Source: an uncultured Shewanella sp. (lineage in GTDB: Bacteria; Pseudomonadota; Gammaproteobacteria; Enterobacterales; Shewanellaceae). Taken from it: 64,000 nt of DNA. Position numbers and translations under genes: made by a program. The notes under the pieces were generated by a model. That model was given only the letters and a program-made list of their open reading frames with translations. It ran no database searches and was not told where the DNA came from. Below are positions 35,719 through 46,160 of this stretch, one piece after another. Numbering within the stretch: the stretch's first letter is position 1; each line of letters starts with the position of its first letter. Location: contig NZ_CANMUW010000001.1 in NCBI RefSeq assembly GCF_947501225.1, positions 682,001 through 746,000 on the forward strand. The letters are read 5' to 3'.

Positions 35719-35763
35719 CCCCGGCTCTTACTATATACGGTGAAGTGCCGGGGTTATTTTTAT
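35719..35763 (+). terminator. Terminator after the SPOUT gene
   Basis: CCCCGG (35719-35724) and CCGGGG (35748-35753) form a stem with a 23-nt loop, followed by TTATTTTTA. It lies 8 bp past the stop and also ahead of the mnmC end on the other strand. Confidence 0.6.
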
Positions 35764-35789
35764 CTGTCTGCGCACTGCTACAGCATCCT

Positions 35790-37949
35790 CTACTGGAGTG
35801 CCTTCCCCTTGATAAGTTTTCTCATCCAGAACCGGTTGGGGTTAAGCATCTCGAGCATCGCGACACTCAATGGCATGATCTCGCCACATAGTTGTGCCGC
35901 CAGCGCCTCTGCCGCCAGGGGCCCCGATGTGATCCCTCTCGAGCCCAAGCCTCCGAGAATAAAGAGTCCCTTATGAGTCGGGGCGGGGGTCTCTTTCCAG
36001 AATTTAATACTTGCCTTGGTATGTTGATGTCGCTCATATAACCTCAACATCGACTCGGTGTCGGGAGCACATCCCATCATAGGTGCGTGATCCCGGGTGA
36101 CCATGCGAACGCCGACTCGCGCACTGTGTCCGGTAATATCGATATCTTCCAGCCAGGGCTTGTCGACATAGCTATGCTTTATCTTTTGCAGGTTTTCAAT
36201 CTGCTCGCTGGCGCTGTAATCCAGGTTATCAGGATTTTTTACATAGCTGGCACCGGTGCAGTGGAACCTGTTATTGCCCGGTGTGAGGTATCCGTGGGAA
36301 CAGAGCACTGTGCTGAGTTTACTCAGCTCATTTCGTGAAGGGATATGGCTGACCTGACCGCGAAATCCGGTTGCCGGGAGTTTTTCACTCTGCCTGAACT
36401 GAGTGAGTCCCTGACCATTGGCCAGAACCAGGTTGGCAAAGGGGCCCATCTCCATGGTTCGCTCTTGAGCTTCATCAATATCCGTAAGGCCGCTGGGTTG
36501 GTCATCGAGGCTTTTGTACAGATACCAGAGCCCCTCCCTCTGCTCTATGCGTTTGATGTCGGTATTGAACTCTACACTGACATCGCTTATCTGCGCCGCC
36601 TTTTCGAAAGCGGCGCGGGTAAATTCATGAGGGCATATCCAGCCTCCCAGAGGGTAATGGATACCGGATTTATCGATATCGATACCGGCCAGTTGCGTGG
36701 CCGAGCCTGCATCTATCGGGCTGGCCACCTTGCTGTTCCAGCTCTGTCCCTTGATGATCTTGTCAAGCCGTGCGCTGCTGCGGATATCGAAACCTGTCTG
36801 CACTACGCCGCAAAAATCATATGACACATGAAAGTCATCATCGACCAGCTCCTGCAGCCGGCGACGGGTGAAAAGGAATCCCTGCTGAAAGTAGTGACTC
36901 AAATGGCCGTTATCGGGTGTGAGAAGCGGGTAAACCGCGCCCTGTTTGTTTCCGGAAGCCTGCTGAGCAAAGTCTGAATCGCAGCAAAACAGCCGCACCT
37001 TTCTGTTTCGCTGCGCTAACGAGAGTGCCAGGTGTGTGCTGGCAACACCGCCGCCGATAATGGCGATTTCACCCTCTGCGGCAGAGGTAACCGGGCAGTA
37101 CCTGAGACGGTTCGATTGGGCATTTCTGAGTGTGCGCCGCTCCTGCAGCGGGATATCATCACGCCTGTTATCCTGATATTCAATCTCGGCCTGTTGTCGA
37201 AACTCCCCAGCTGTGGCTTCTATGAGCCGCAGACCGACGCGGCGCACTAAAGCGGCGCTCTGATCCTTCCACTCGACCCCGGGAGCATCGTAGCCTAGCG
37301 TTGCATTATCGCGGCTTAATCTGCCCATCTGCCAGAGCATGGCTTCGCTGAGTGTCGCCCCATTAATTTTTTCAGTTATGCCCCAATGGGCGATAAGCGC
37401 ACTATGGTCAGCCCTATCATCGATACCCTGTTCCATGACGTTAGGTGTCAATATGCCCTTAAGCTGGCCGAGAATGTCACCTAAGTAGATATCGAGTATG
37501 AATCTGCCATCGTCGAAGATCAGCCGCTGACATCCCTCGATGGCGAGGATATCCCGCTTGAGCAGCGCTGCTGCCATTTCCCCCCGGCCGAGTGTGGATT
37601 GTGGTGATTCTTGGGCGACAAGTTCAGTTAATTGGTGGTTGAAGTCGGATATTGCATCGAAATCGGTTTCGAAAACTTTAAGGTTTACACGCCCCAAAGG
37701 GCAGATCTTGCGCGAATTTTGCCATATTGAGAGTAAAGAGCCGGGACTGCCTAAGCCAAGTTGACCCAGAGCCAGTGTCTGCTCTACATCGTTTTTTGCT
37801 GTGAAAAGGGTGAAAACTGAGGATAAATGACCAGTTAACTTACTCATTTGCATATTTTCTTCACGTTCTTCAGTCAATGAATTTACTCTATGTCTCATAT
37901 TAGGCATTATTTTACCCGTCTTTATGGAAAGCTGACCACTTAATTGCAT
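35790..37949 (-). CDS. mnmC: MnmC tRNA-modification protein with degenerate methyltransferase half
   Basis: Up to 719 residues. The FAD oxidase half (from about 288) is well kept: [40 protein letters not shown], and C-terminal [20 protein letters not shown]. It turns cmnm5(s2)U34 into nm5(s2)U34 in tRNA. The N-terminal half should methylate this to mnm5, but the SAM-binding GFGTGLNF motif is replaced by [13 protein letters not shown], and the DGFAPAKNPxMW motif by [15 protein letters not shown], so key residues are gone. The start is uncertain: ATG at 37949, 37907, 37898, 37853 or 37847, none with a strong ribosome-binding site. Convergent with the SPOUT gene and divergent from fabB, as in E. 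coli. Confidence 0.9.
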   Translation of the reverse strand: MQLSGQLSIKTGKIMPNMRHRVNSLTEEREENMQMSKLTGHLSSVFTLFTAKNDVEQTLALGQLGLGSPGSLLSIWQNSRKICPLGRVNLKVFETDFDAISDFNHQLTELVAQESPQSTLGRGEMAAALLKRDILAIEGCQRLIFDDGRFILDIYLGDILGQLKGILTPNVMEQGIDDRADHSALIAHWGITEKINGATLSEAMLWQMGRLSRDNATLGYDAPGVEWKDQSAALVRRVGLRLIEATAGEFRQQAEIEYQDNRRDDIPLQERRTLRNAQSNRLRYCPVTSAAEGEIAIIGGGVASTHLALSLAQRNRKVRLFCCDSDFAQQASGNKQGAVYPLLTPDNGHLSHYFQQGFLFTRRRLQELVDDDFHVSYDFCGVVQTGFDIRSSARLDKIIKGQSWNSKVASPIDAGSATQLAGIDIDKSGIHYPLGGWICPHEFTRAAFEKAAQISDVSVEFNTDIKRIEQREGLWYLYKSLDDQPSGLTDIDEAQERTMEMGPFANLVLANGQGLTQFRQSEKLPATGFRGQVSHIPSRNELSKLSTVLCSHGYLTPGNNRFHCTGASYVKNPDNLDYSASEQIENLQKIKHSYVDKPWLEDIDITGHSARVGVRMVTRDHAPMMGCAPDTESMLRLYERHQHTKASIKFWKETPAPTHKGLFILGGLGSRGITSGPLAAEALAAQLCGEIMPLSVAMLEMLNPNRFWMRKLIKGKALQ

Positions 37950-38008
37950 TAAAAGCGATACTATAGCGGCAGCAAATTGGTACTAGACGTACAGAATGGA
38001 TAGGAATA

Positions 38009-39220
38009 ATGAAAAGAGTCGTGATCACCGGACTTGGCGTAGTTTCAAGTATTGGTAACAACAAGCAAGAAGTCACTGAGTCACTAAAAGCTGGCCGCAG
38101 TGGTATTACTCATTCAGATCAGTTTGAGGAAATGAAGCTTCGCAGCCATGTCTGGGGCGACATCAAACTGGATCCTAAAGAACACATTGACCGTAAAGCA
38201 CTGCGTTTTATGGGTAATGCAGCGGCTTATGCCTATATCGCGATGGCTGAAGCCATCGAAGATGCCGGCCTGACCGAAGAGCAGTACTCTAACCCCCGTG
38301 TCGGCATCATTGCCGGTACCGGTGGTGCGTCATCGGCTAACCAGGTTCAGGCTGCCGACACGTTACGTGAAAAGGGTGTTAAACGCGTTGGCCCATACAT
38401 AGTGCCGCGTATCATGTCGAGCACATCCAGTGCTTGCTTAGCAACACCGTTTAAGATTAAGGGCATGAACTACTCGATCAGTTCGGCCTGTGCAACCAGT
38501 GCTCACTGTATAGGCCATGCGGTCGAACTTATTCAGATGGGTAAACAGGATATGGTCTTTGCCGGTGGGTCTGAAGAGGTTGATTGGACCCTGACTATGG
38601 GCTTCGACGCCATGGGCGCTCTATCGACTAAGTACAATGATACTCCTGAAAAGGCATCACGTACCTATGATGCAGACCGTGACGGTTTCGTTATCTCAGG
38701 TGGCGGCGGCATTCTTGTTGTCGAAGAACTTGAGCATGCGTTAGCGCGTGGTGCCAAGATCTACGCCGAAGTCGTCGGTTATGGCGCATCCTCGGATGGC
38801 TATGACATGGTAGCGCCATCGGGTGAAGGCGCGGTGCGTTGTATGCAGATGGCCCTTGCCGATGTCGATACACAGGTCGATTACATCAACACACACGGTA
38901 CATCGACGCCGGTCGGTGATATGCGTGAGCTTGAAGCCCTGCGTGAAACCTTCGGCGAGAAGCTGCCAGCTATTGCATCGACCAAGTCTCTTACAGGTCA
39001 TGCGCTGGGTGCGGCTGGTGCACACGAGGCTATCTACAGCCTTATCATGATGGAGAATAACTTCATCGCACCTAGCATCAATATCGATAACCTGGATGAG
39101 AAAGCTGAAGGCATGCCGGTTGTGACCGAGTATCGTGATGCTGAACTGAATACTGTTATGAGTAACAGCTTCGGTTTCGGTGGTACCAATGCCACTCTGG
39201 TTATGAGCAAGTATAAGTAA
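38009..39220 (+). CDS. fabB: 3-oxoacyl-ACP synthase I FabB
   Basis: 403 residues. Elongating ketosynthase of fatty-acid synthesis, needed for unsaturated fatty acids. The active-site Cys is residue 161 ([12 protein letters not shown]), with the two His in [14 protein letters not shown] and [16 protein letters not shown] and C-terminal [15 protein letters not shown]-terminal [17 protein letters not shown]. Agreement with FabB rather than FabF rests on length, N-terminus and the mnmC-fabB synteny. Start ATG preceded by AGGAATA. Confidence 0.95.
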   Translation: MKRVVITGLGVVSSIGNNKQEVTESLKAGRSGITHSDQFEEMKLRSHVWGDIKLDPKEHIDRKALRFMGNAAAYAYIAMAEAIEDAGLTEEQYSNPRVGIIAGTGGASSANQVQAADTLREKGVKRVGPYIVPRIMSSTSSACLATPFKIKGMNYSISSACATSAHCIGHAVELIQMGKQDMVFAGGSEEVDWTLTMGFDAMGALSTKYNDTPEKASRTYDADRDGFVISGGGGILVVEELEHALARGAKIYAEVVGYGASSDGYDMVAPSGEGAVRCMQMALADVDTQVDYINTHGTSTPVGDMRELEALRETFGEKLPAIASTKSLTGHALGAAGAHEAIYSLIMMENNFIAPSINIDNLDEKAEGMPVVTEYRDAELNTVMSNSFGFGGTNATLVMSKYK

Positions 39221-39268
39221 CTTCCGTTTGCAGGTTATGCAAACTGGCTAGTCGCCGTTACGATGTAG

Positions 39269-39293
39269 AAAGGGAGCTTAGGCTCCCTTTTTT
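39269..39293 (+). terminator. Terminator after fabB
   Basis: AAAGGGAGC-ttag-GCTCCCTTTTTT hairpin about 50 bp past the fabB stop. Confidence 0.9.
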
Positions 39294-39295
39294 GT

Positions 39296-39574
39296 GTCTG
39301 GAACACTTATGCCCATCTACCATGGATGGGTTTAGATGGGCTTTGTGTCTGGCCTTCTTGTAGTAAACAGTTATGCCCCCTCTTGTAGAAAGAGTCCAAG
39401 GATGGATATTGGTGGGCTTTGTGTCTGGCCTTCTTGTAATAAATAGTTATGCCCCCTCTTGTAGAAAGAGTCCAAGGATGGATATAGGTGGGCTTTGTGT
39501 CTGGCTTTCTTGTAATAAACAGTTATGCCCCTCTTATGAAAAGAGTCCATGGATGCAGATGGGCTTAGTGTCCG
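39296..39574. repeat. Intergenic 76-bp tandem repeat, about 3.5 copies
   Basis: The core GGGCTTTGTGTCTGG starts at 39338, 39414 and 39490 (period 76) and a diverged copy GGGCTTAGTGTCCG at 39561 (period 71). Each unit also carries TTATGCCCCCTCTTGTAGAA and AGAGTCCAAGGATGGA. A shorter relic copy starts near 39296. The short frames through it on both strands are periodic by-products. The rest of the 500-bp fabB-pdxB gap (39221-39720) holds the fabB terminator and the pdxB leader. Confidence 0.9.
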
Positions 39575-39720
39575 TTGTTTACCTATCTGCATTTTGGCGG
39601 GTAGTTTGAGCATGACCTAAACAGAATTTGTAATTCACCTCCATTCGAAGGTGATTCTCAAGCCGTAGTCGTCTTGCTAGAATGCGCCTTCATACTATTC
39701 AGGACATTTATAGACTCATG

Positions 39721-40884
39721 ATGAAGATCCTCGCCGATGAAAACATGCCATATGTGCAGCAGCTCTTTGGTGATCTTGGTACGATTGAAGCCGTTAATGG
39801 CCGTACATTAACCCCGCAGCAGGTTAAAGACGCCGATGTACTCCTGGTGCGTTCGGTGACTAAGGTCGATCAGGCACTATTATCCCTCAACAGCAAACTT
39901 AAGTTTGTCGGCAGTGCCACCATAGGTACCGATCATATCGACCAGGCCTATCTTGCCAGCCAGGGGATCCCCTTTACCAATGCGCCGGGCTGTAATGCCA
40001 CTGCGGTGGGCGAGTTTGCCTTCATTGCCATGCTGGAGCTGGCCAGACGTTTCGATACCGGGCTTAAAGGCAAGGTCGTAGGTATAGTCGGTGCGGGAAA
40101 CACCGGCTCGGCGGTGGCTAAGTGTCTCGAGGCTTATGGCGTCGAGGTGCTGCTTAACGATCCGCTCATCGAAGCCAATGATCCCCGTGAGTTTGTTTCG
40201 CTCGATGAGCTCACCAGTCGTGCAGATGTGATCAGCTTACATGTTCCCCTGACCCGTGAGGGGGAGCATAAGACCTGGTACCTGTTCGATGAGCAGAGGC
40301 TGCAAGGCTTGAAGTCGAATGTGTGGCTGCTTAACTGCTGCAGAGGGGAGGTCATAGATAACCGCGCCCTGATAAAAGTTAAGGGGTTGAGGCCGGATAT
40401 CAAACTCGTGATCGATGTATGGGAAGGTGAACCCGACCCTATGCTTGAGCTGGTGCCACTTGTCGAGATAGCGACGCCACACATTGCGGGTTACAGTTTG
40501 GAAGGGAAGGCACGTGGCACCTATATGTTATATCAGAAGCTGACGGCGGTGCTGGGGATCGATGCCGATAAGTCGATGAGTACTTTGCTGCCCGGGCTCT
40601 GGTCACAGCAGGTGTCATTCGATGAACTGGTTTCTGAGAAGGCGTTACTGCAGTTATCCCGTTTTGTCTATGACCTTCGAGATGACGATGAGTTGTTCAG
40701 AAAAATCATGCTTGATGATTCTGCAATAAAAGTGGGTAAAAATTCCGCTAATAACAATGGGTTTGACCTCATGAGAAAAAATCACAAGCATAGGCGCGAA
40801 TTTAGTGCGTTAAAGCTAGCAACAGCGGGGCAATCTGAGGTAGATTGGTTGTTCAAATTAGGATTTTCAGGAGTTGGTCGGTAA
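39721..40884 (+). CDS. pdxB: Erythronate-4-phosphate dehydrogenase PdxB
   Basis: 387 residues from the second of two adjacent ATGs (39718, 39721), giving the family start [20 protein letters not shown]. It oxidises 4-phosphoerythronate with NAD in pyridoxal phosphate synthesis. D-2-hydroxyacid dehydrogenase features: [20 protein letters not shown], nucleotide loop [20 protein letters not shown], catalytic Arg in [15 protein letters not shown], Glu in DVWEGEPDP and His in [12 protein letters not shown]. The C-terminal PdxB dimerisation domain is present. It overlaps no neighbour; asd follows after 2 bp. Confidence 0.95.
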   Translation: MKILADENMPYVQQLFGDLGTIEAVNGRTLTPQQVKDADVLLVRSVTKVDQALLSLNSKLKFVGSATIGTDHIDQAYLASQGIPFTNAPGCNATAVGEFAFIAMLELARRFDTGLKGKVVGIVGAGNTGSAVAKCLEAYGVEVLLNDPLIEANDPREFVSLDELTSRADVISLHVPLTREGEHKTWYLFDEQRLQGLKSNVWLLNCCRGEVIDNRALIKVKGLRPDIKLVIDVWEGEPDPMLELVPLVEIATPHIAGYSLEGKARGTYMLYQKLTAVLGIDADKSMSTLLPGLWSQQVSFDELVSEKALLQLSRFVYDLRDDDELFRKIMLDDSAIKVGKNSANNNGFDLMRKNHKHRREFSALKLATAGQSEVDWLFKLGFSGVGR

Positions 40885-40886
40885 TT

Positions 40887-41903
40887 ATGTCACAAGAATT
40901 TAATGTTGTCGTTTTAGGTGCATCGGGCGCAGTCGGTCAAACCATGATCGAGATCCTCGAAGAGCGCAATTTTCCCGTTGCAAATTTATACCCTCTAGCC
41001 AGTAGCCGTAGCGCTGGTGATACGGTCACCTTCCACGGTAAACAGGTAGAAATTCTTGATGTTGATACCTTTGACTGGTCACAGGCTCAGCTGGGTTTCT
41101 TCTCTGCCGGTGGTGATGTTTCTGCCAAGTGGGCGCCGATAGCGGCCGAAAATGGCTGCGTGGTTATCGATAATACCTCTCACTTTCGATATGAGATCGA
41201 TATCCCGTTAGTGATACCTGAGGTAAACCCTGAGGCGATTGCAGATTTCCGTAACAGAAATATTATCGCTAATCCTAACTGCTCAACCATTCAGATGCTG
41301 GTAGCACTTAAACCTATCTATGATGCCTATGGGATCTCACGGATCAACGTCGCGACCTATCAGTCGGTTTCAGGCTCGGGTAAACAGGCTATCGAAGAGT
41401 TAGCGAGTCAGTGCGCCAAGTTACTTCAGGGGCTTCCGGTAGAGCCAAAGGCTTATCCGAAACAGATCGCCTTCAACGCCCTGCCGCAGATCGATAAGTT
41501 TATGGATAACGGGTACACCAAAGAGGAGATGAAGATGGTCTGGGAAACCCAGAAGATCTTCGGTGATGACAATATCGTCGTTAACCCGACTGCGGTTCGT
41601 GTTCCGGTTTTCCATGGCCACTCTGAGGCGGTTCACCTTGAGACACTGCAGCCTGTCGATGCCGAAGATGTTAAGTCTGTGTTGCGTGGTGCGGCCGGTG
41701 TCGAACTATTTGAGTCTGATGAGGAGTATCCGACGGCTGTGACCGAAGCGGCCGGAACGGATCCGGTTTTTGTGGGCCGCATCCGCAAAGATATCTCTCA
41801 CGAGAATGGCATTAACCTTTGGGTTGTCTCTGATAATATTAGGAAAGGTGCCGCGCTAAACAGTATTCAGATTGCCGAAGTGTTAATCCGTGATTACTAT
41901 TAA
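40887..41903 (+). CDS. asd: Aspartate-semialdehyde dehydrogenase
   Basis: 338 residues from ATG 40887; the longer frame starting inside pdxB is not needed. It reduces aspartyl phosphate to aspartate semialdehyde for lysine, methionine, threonine and peptidoglycan. N-terminal VVVLGASGAVGQTMIEILEE, catalytic Cys 132 in ANPNCSTIQM, and PVFHGHSEAVHLE with the catalytic His. In E. coli this slot holds the non-enzymatic Usg paralogue; here the active-site Cys and His are kept, so an active enzyme is likely. It lies 2 bp after pdxB and ends with a terminator. Confidence 0.92.
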   Translation: MSQEFNVVVLGASGAVGQTMIEILEERNFPVANLYPLASSRSAGDTVTFHGKQVEILDVDTFDWSQAQLGFFSAGGDVSAKWAPIAAENGCVVIDNTSHFRYEIDIPLVIPEVNPEAIADFRNRNIIANPNCSTIQMLVALKPIYDAYGISRINVATYQSVSGSGKQAIEELASQCAKLLQGLPVEPKAYPKQIAFNALPQIDKFMDNGYTKEEMKMVWETQKIFGDDNIVVNPTAVRVPVFHGHSEAVHLETLQPVDAEDVKSVLRGAAGVELFESDEEYPTAVTEAAGTDPVFVGRIRKDISHENGINLWVVSDNIRKGAALNSIQIAEVLIRDYY

Positions 41904-41953
41904 ACAAGGTCAGAATTAGTGGCTATTTAATCGAAAACTGGCCCAATTAGACG

Positions 41954-41982
41954 AAAAAGCCTGCATATTGCAGGCTTTTTTT
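41954..41982 (+). terminator. Terminator after asd
   Basis: AAAAAGCCTGCA-tat-TGCAGGCTTTTTTT, perfect stem with T tail, 50 bp after asd. Confidence 0.92.
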
Positions 41983-42116
41983 GTTTTAGCACTTGTTTTT
42001 GAATTGTGAACAGTAGCAGACCTGTGATTTCTGGTTTATAGTAATCTCAATAAATACAAATGCCTAAAGCTATGCTGTTTGAAGGCAGCACCATTGCGCT
42101 TGAAAGGGAAGAATTA

Positions 42117-45100
42117 ATGAACTTTCGCACTTCGTATCTCGTCGGTCTGATGGCCTCAGCTCTACTCGTTTTTTCTGCTAATCCGCTCCATCTGGCCCAT
42201 GCCGCTGACCCTCTGAAGATCACCGGACCCGATGGTGAAGTGAGGGAAACGAATCGGCAATATGGACCGACCCGCTCATCTGATACCTTCTGGAGCATTG
42301 CGCAGAAAGTCAGGCCCGATAACAGTGTCGATATCTATCAGGTCATGGCGGCTATTTATGATGCCAACCCCCATGCATTCTCAAGTGCTAACTACAATAG
42401 CCTGGAGAGAGGGATGATACTGCTCATCCCATCTAAAGCTGTGATGCTGGCGATTCCCAAGAGTATGGCAAAGGAACGCGCCGCCCGTGACGATGCCGGG
42501 TGGAGAAAGGCGACGGCAGCCACCCCACAACCTAAGCCGGTAACACTTCCTGAAACGGCGCCCGAAACAGCTAAGCCGGCTACAGAACCCACCCCTTCGG
42601 CTGTGACAGCACCCGCAACCCCGGACAGCGCCGAGCTCGAAGCCTTGACCGCTAAGCTTGAAGCCGCCGAGGCCAAGGCACTGCAGCTGACCGATGAGTT
42701 AGCCAGAGCCGAAGATCAATTAAATATCGGCAGCAGCGATGCAGACTCACTTCAAAATAAAATCGATGAGTTAAATGAACAGATCGCGATTCTGGAGGAG
42801 GAGCTTCAGATAAGTAAGCAGCGCAATGAATCGTTAAATGCCGAAGTCGAGATGTTAAAGAACCAGGTCGCCGCCCTGCAGCAGCCCGTGCCGGAGGAGG
42901 ATTCGGATCTGTGGCGGAATCTAATGGGGAACCCACTGCTGCTGATCTTAGGCGCTGCCATTCCTGCGCTGTTAGTACTTGTGCTGTTCTGGTTATTCCT
43001 CAAACGCCGTCGCAATGAGGGCGAAGAGAGTCAGGAGAAGGAAGAGCAAGCCTCTGAATCCGCAGCGCCAGAGCCAACGTCGCCTCCTGAAACCCTTGAA
43101 ACGGGTGATGAGGCGATGGCCGTACACCTGGATACCGACGAAGATGAATCTATCGACTCCTTGATGAACATCGACACGAGTGAGCTGCAACCTGAGGTCG
43201 ACATGTCTGAGGGGGCGGATATGTTCGTCGATAGCGGTGACACTGCTTCCGAAGATGAGGGCGCCGAAGATGAGGGGCAGTCGCTGGACGATCTTTGGGC
43301 TGAAGCCATGGGTGAGCAGGATGAAGAGGAGGCGAAAGCCGAAGCCGGTACCGATGAAGAGGATCTGGACTCTCTGCTTGCCGGTTTCGATGAAAAGAGC
43401 GCGCCGGCTGAGAGTGAGAGCCAGGACAACAGTGAAATTGTATCTGCAGATGACCTTGATTCTCTGTTAGCTGACCTCGATGAGCCCACACAGAAAGTTG
43501 AAACCGATCTCAGTGATGAGATAGCGACCGAGCTCAGCGAAGATACGGCGACCGAGAATGTGGCTGAAGAGGATCTGGATTCTCTGCTTGCGGATTTTGA
43601 AACTGCTGAACCTGAGGTGGATGAAACTGAGCTGGGTACAGAACCCGATCTCACTGATGAGATTGCGGCCGAGTTGGAAGCCGATAATCTGGATGAGAAG
43701 GTCAGCGAGGAGGACTTAGACTCGCTGCTGGCAGGTTTCGATGCGCCCCAGGCTGAAGCTGAGCCGGAAGTCAAACAGGATCTCACCGATGAGATAGCGG
43801 CCGAGCTGGAGAGCGACGAAAGTCTCAATGAGAAGGTCAGCGAGGAGGACTTAGACTCGCTGCTGGCAGGTTTCGATGCGCCCCAGGCTGAAGCTGAGCC
43901 GGAAGTCAAACAGGATCTCACCGATGAGATAGCGGCCGAGCTGGAGAGCGACGAAAGTCTCAATGAGAAGGTCAGCGAGGAGGACTTAGACTCACTGCTG
44001 GCAGGTTTCGATGCGCCCGAGGCTGAAGCGGAACCGGAAGTCAAACAGGATCTCACCGATGAGATAGCGGCCGAGTTGGAAGCCGATAATCTGGATGAGA
44101 AGGTCAGCGAGGAGGACTTAGACTCACTGCTGGCAGGTTTCGATGCGCCCGAGGCTGAAGCGGAGCCGGAAGTCAAACAGGATCTCTCCGATGAGATAGC
44201 GGCGGAGCTGGAGAGTGAAGAAAGTCTGAATGAAGAGGCCAGTGAGGAGGATTTAGACTCATTGCTGGCAGGCTTCGATGCACCCGAAGCAGAAATTGAA
44301 CCTAAACAGGATCAATCCGATGAGGCTGTGGCCGATTTAGATATGCCGGAGGTTGAAGTTGCGCCTGAGTCAAAGCCTGTGGATGAGCTAGTGACAGAGG
44401 CCGAAGCTGCTGATGAGAAAACCGAGGAAGATGAATTAGATTCACTGCTTGCCGATTTCGATATGAGCAGGGACGATATCGGATCCGGCTTCGAGGCCGA
44501 ACCCGTTGAAGAAGAGGCTAAGAGTAAGCCTGAAACGGCGACGGGTAAAGATGAAGCGCTCGATGCCTTGTTAGCCGATTTAGAATCGGTAGACAAGAAA
44601 TCGAAGGTGGATCCGGTTGCTTCGAAGGGAGGCAGCGGTATGTTTGATGATCTAAAGGGTAGTAAGAAGGTTGAGGACAATAGCTTAGAGTGGGATGGTT
44701 CTCTAGGCTTCGGTGAAAAAGATGCCGCCCCGACTGGTATTGCAGATGCACAAACGGATGCGGTTGAAGATAAGTTAACCGTCGATGAGGCGCTGGCAGC
44801 ATTGGATGCCGATGAGAAGAAGGCATCACCAGCAGTAGAGGTGGACGAGCATGATCTGACCAGTTTCCAGAGTGATAACGGCTTCATCGATATTGATCGT
44901 CTACTCAACGAAGCCGATGAGGATGTGGCCGAGACGGATCAATATAAAGAGCTCGATGTCGATATGGGAGAGCTCGACAGCCTGATGGGTAATGCCTCTA
45001 TGGTCGATGTCGATGATGAGGAAAACTCAGTCAACGCCAAACTGGATCTGGCTCGTGCCTATATTGAGATTGATGATACCGACAGTGCCAAAGCCCTGCT

Positions 45101-45173
45101 CAAAGAGGTCCAGCTCGATGGCAATGAGAGGCAGCAGAGTGAGGCTGATAGCCTGATCAAAACCTTGGAGTAA
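42117..45173 (+). CDS. fimV: FimV/HubP-like polar scaffold protein
   Basis: 1018 residues from ATG 42117 (GGAAG upstream). Signal peptide (MNFRTSYLVGLMASALLVFS), LysM-like periplasmic domain (SDTFWSIAQKVRPDNSVDIY to MILLIPSKAVML), Pro/Ala-rich linker, coiled coil (LTDELARAEDQL to LNAEVEMLKNQVAALQ), one membrane span (NPLLLILGAAIPALLVLVLF), then a very acidic cytoplasmic region with the repeated motif EEDLDSLLAGFD (nine DLDSLL/ELDSLL-type copies), ending in the conserved TPR-like FimV C-terminus (KLDLARAYIEIDDTDSAKAL). FimV/HubP mark the cell pole and organise type IV pili, chemotaxis arrays and chromosome origin. The asd-fimV-truA order matches pseudomonads. Confidence 0.92.
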   Translation: MNFRTSYLVGLMASALLVFSANPLHLAHAADPLKITGPDGEVRETNRQYGPTRSSDTFWSIAQKVRPDNSVDIYQVMAAIYDANPHAFSSANYNSLERGMILLIPSKAVMLAIPKSMAKERAARDDAGWRKATAATPQPKPVTLPETAPETAKPATEPTPSAVTAPATPDSAELEALTAKLEAAEAKALQLTDELARAEDQLNIGSSDADSLQNKIDELNEQIAILEEELQISKQRNESLNAEVEMLKNQVAALQQPVPEEDSDLWRNLMGNPLLLILGAAIPALLVLVLFWLFLKRRRNEGEESQEKEEQASESAAPEPTSPPETLETGDEAMAVHLDTDEDESIDSLMNIDTSELQPEVDMSEGADMFVDSGDTASEDEGAEDEGQSLDDLWAEAMGEQDEEEAKAEAGTDEEDLDSLLAGFDEKSAPAESESQDNSEIVSADDLDSLLADLDEPTQKVETDLSDEIATELSEDTATENVAEEDLDSLLADFETAEPEVDETELGTEPDLTDEIAAELEADNLDEKVSEEDLDSLLAGFDAPQAEAEPEVKQDLTDEIAAELESDESLNEKVSEEDLDSLLAGFDAPQAEAEPEVKQDLTDEIAAELESDESLNEKVSEEDLDSLLAGFDAPEAEAEPEVKQDLTDEIAAELEADNLDEKVSEEDLDSLLAGFDAPEAEAEPEVKQDLSDEIAAELESEESLNEEASEEDLDSLLAGFDAPEAEIEPKQDQSDEAVADLDMPEVEVAPESKPVDELVTEAEAADEKTEEDELDSLLADFDMSRDDIGSGFEAEPVEEEAKSKPETATGKDEALDALLADLESVDKKSKVDPVASKGGSGMFDDLKGSKKVEDNSLEWDGSLGFGEKDAAPTGIADAQTDAVEDKLTVDEALAALDADEKKASPAVEVDEHDLTSFQSDNGFIDIDRLLNEADEDVAETDQYKELDVDMGELDSLMGNASMVDVDDEENSVNAKLDLARAYIEIDDTDSAKALLKEVQLDGNERQQSEADSLIKTLE
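43647..44308 (+). repeat. Five 132-135 bp coding repeats in fimV
   Basis: Units of 44-45 residues run from DLTDEIAAELE to AEPEVKQ with EEDLDSLLAGFDAP in the middle. Five consecutive copies alternate two subtypes (ADNLDEKV and SDESLNEKV), and the second and third copies are almost identical in DNA, pointing to recent duplication or gene conversion. Confidence 0.93.
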
Positions 45174-45183
45174 TGGGAATCCA

Positions 45184-45220
45184 CAATAAAAAACGGCGCG
45201 TTAAGCGCCGTTTTTTATTG
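45184..45220 (+). terminator. Terminator after fimV
   Basis: CAATAAAAAACGGCGC-gttaa-GCGCCGTTTTTTATTG, a 16-bp stem starting 10 bp after fimV. Confidence 0.93.
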
Positions 45221-45305
45221 TGTGACAATATGCTAGAATCCAGCGCCCAAACTAGGTTATATCGACTCGTTTCGCGTCGATGGTTTATATGTTCAAAGAG
45301 GTTGT

Positions 45306-46091
45306 ATGCGAGTAGCGTTAGGTATCGAATATGATGGCCGTCAGTATTATGGCTGGCAGAGACAGGTTGAAGTTGATTCAGTACAAGCTCAGCTGGAGCG
45401 AGCCCTGTCTAAGATAGCCAATGAACCCATTACGGTTCACTGTGCCGGCAGAACCGATGCAGGCGTACACGCAACCGGTCAGGTGGTTCATTTCGAAACC
45501 AACGCGATACGTAAAGAGTCTGCCTGGACCCTGGGGGTCAATGTTAACCTGCCCGATGATATTGCGGTCAAGTGGGTAAAGATTGTCGATGATGAGTTTC
45601 ATGCCCGCTTCTCGGCGACGGCAAGACGCTACAGATATATGATCTACAACTACGATCTTCGTCCCGGCATTTTACGTTCGGGCGTGAGCCACTATCGGGG
45701 CAAGATCGATGAAAAAACTATGCATCAGGCGGCGCAGCAGTTTGTCGGTGAGCATGACTTTACCAGCTTCAGGGCGCTTCATTGTCAATCTAAGTCGCCT
45801 TTCAGACATGTCCATGAGGTCAATGTTACCCGTCAGGGGATGTATATCTGTGTCGATATAAAAGCGAATGCCTTCCTGCATCATATGGTGCGTAATATTG
45901 TCGGCACATTACTGGAGATTGGTCTGGGTAATCAACGTCCTGAGTGGGTCACCGAGCTTTTGGCGTTAAAAGATCGCAGTCAGGCGGCACCAACGGCCAA
46001 GCCTAATGGCTTATATATGGTCGATGTGACCTATCCCGAGCGCTATGAGTTGCCTAAGCACGCCTTAGGACCTCTGTTTATGCTGGACTGA
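45306..46091 (+). CDS. truA: tRNA pseudouridine(38-40) synthase TruA
   Basis: 261 residues. It isomerises uridines 38-40 of the tRNA anticodon arm. Start [20 protein letters not shown] and the catalytic Asp in [20 protein letters not shown]; also [20 protein letters not shown] and [15 protein letters not shown]. Normal length. AGAGG lies upstream of the ATG. Same order as E. coli and Pseudomonas. Confidence 0.96.
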   Translation: MRVALGIEYDGRQYYGWQRQVEVDSVQAQLERALSKIANEPITVHCAGRTDAGVHATGQVVHFETNAIRKESAWTLGVNVNLPDDIAVKWVKIVDDEFHARFSATARRYRYMIYNYDLRPGILRSGVSHYRGKIDEKTMHQAAQQFVGEHDFTSFRALHCQSKSPFRHVHEVNVTRQGMYICVDIKANAFLHHMVRNIVGTLLEIGLGNQRPEWVTELLALKDRSQAAPTAKPNGLYMVDVTYPERYELPKHALGPLFMLD

Positions 46092-46160
46092 CATATCTGC
46101 GGCGTATCGTTATTCACGCCACTCCGTGATGTTATTTTTTATCGATAAGAACAGTAAAAT

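Noticed and set aside
39296..39613. Short ORFs on both strands through the 76-bp repeat, with repeated peptide segments
   Set aside because: They have no ribosome-binding site and their repeats only mirror the DNA repeat, whose length (76) is not a multiple of three.
43031..44176. 381-codon Ser-rich ORF antisense to fimV
   Set aside because: It is the reverse reading of a repetitive Glu/Asp-rich coding region; no ribosome-binding site, and the sense frame is clearly FimV.
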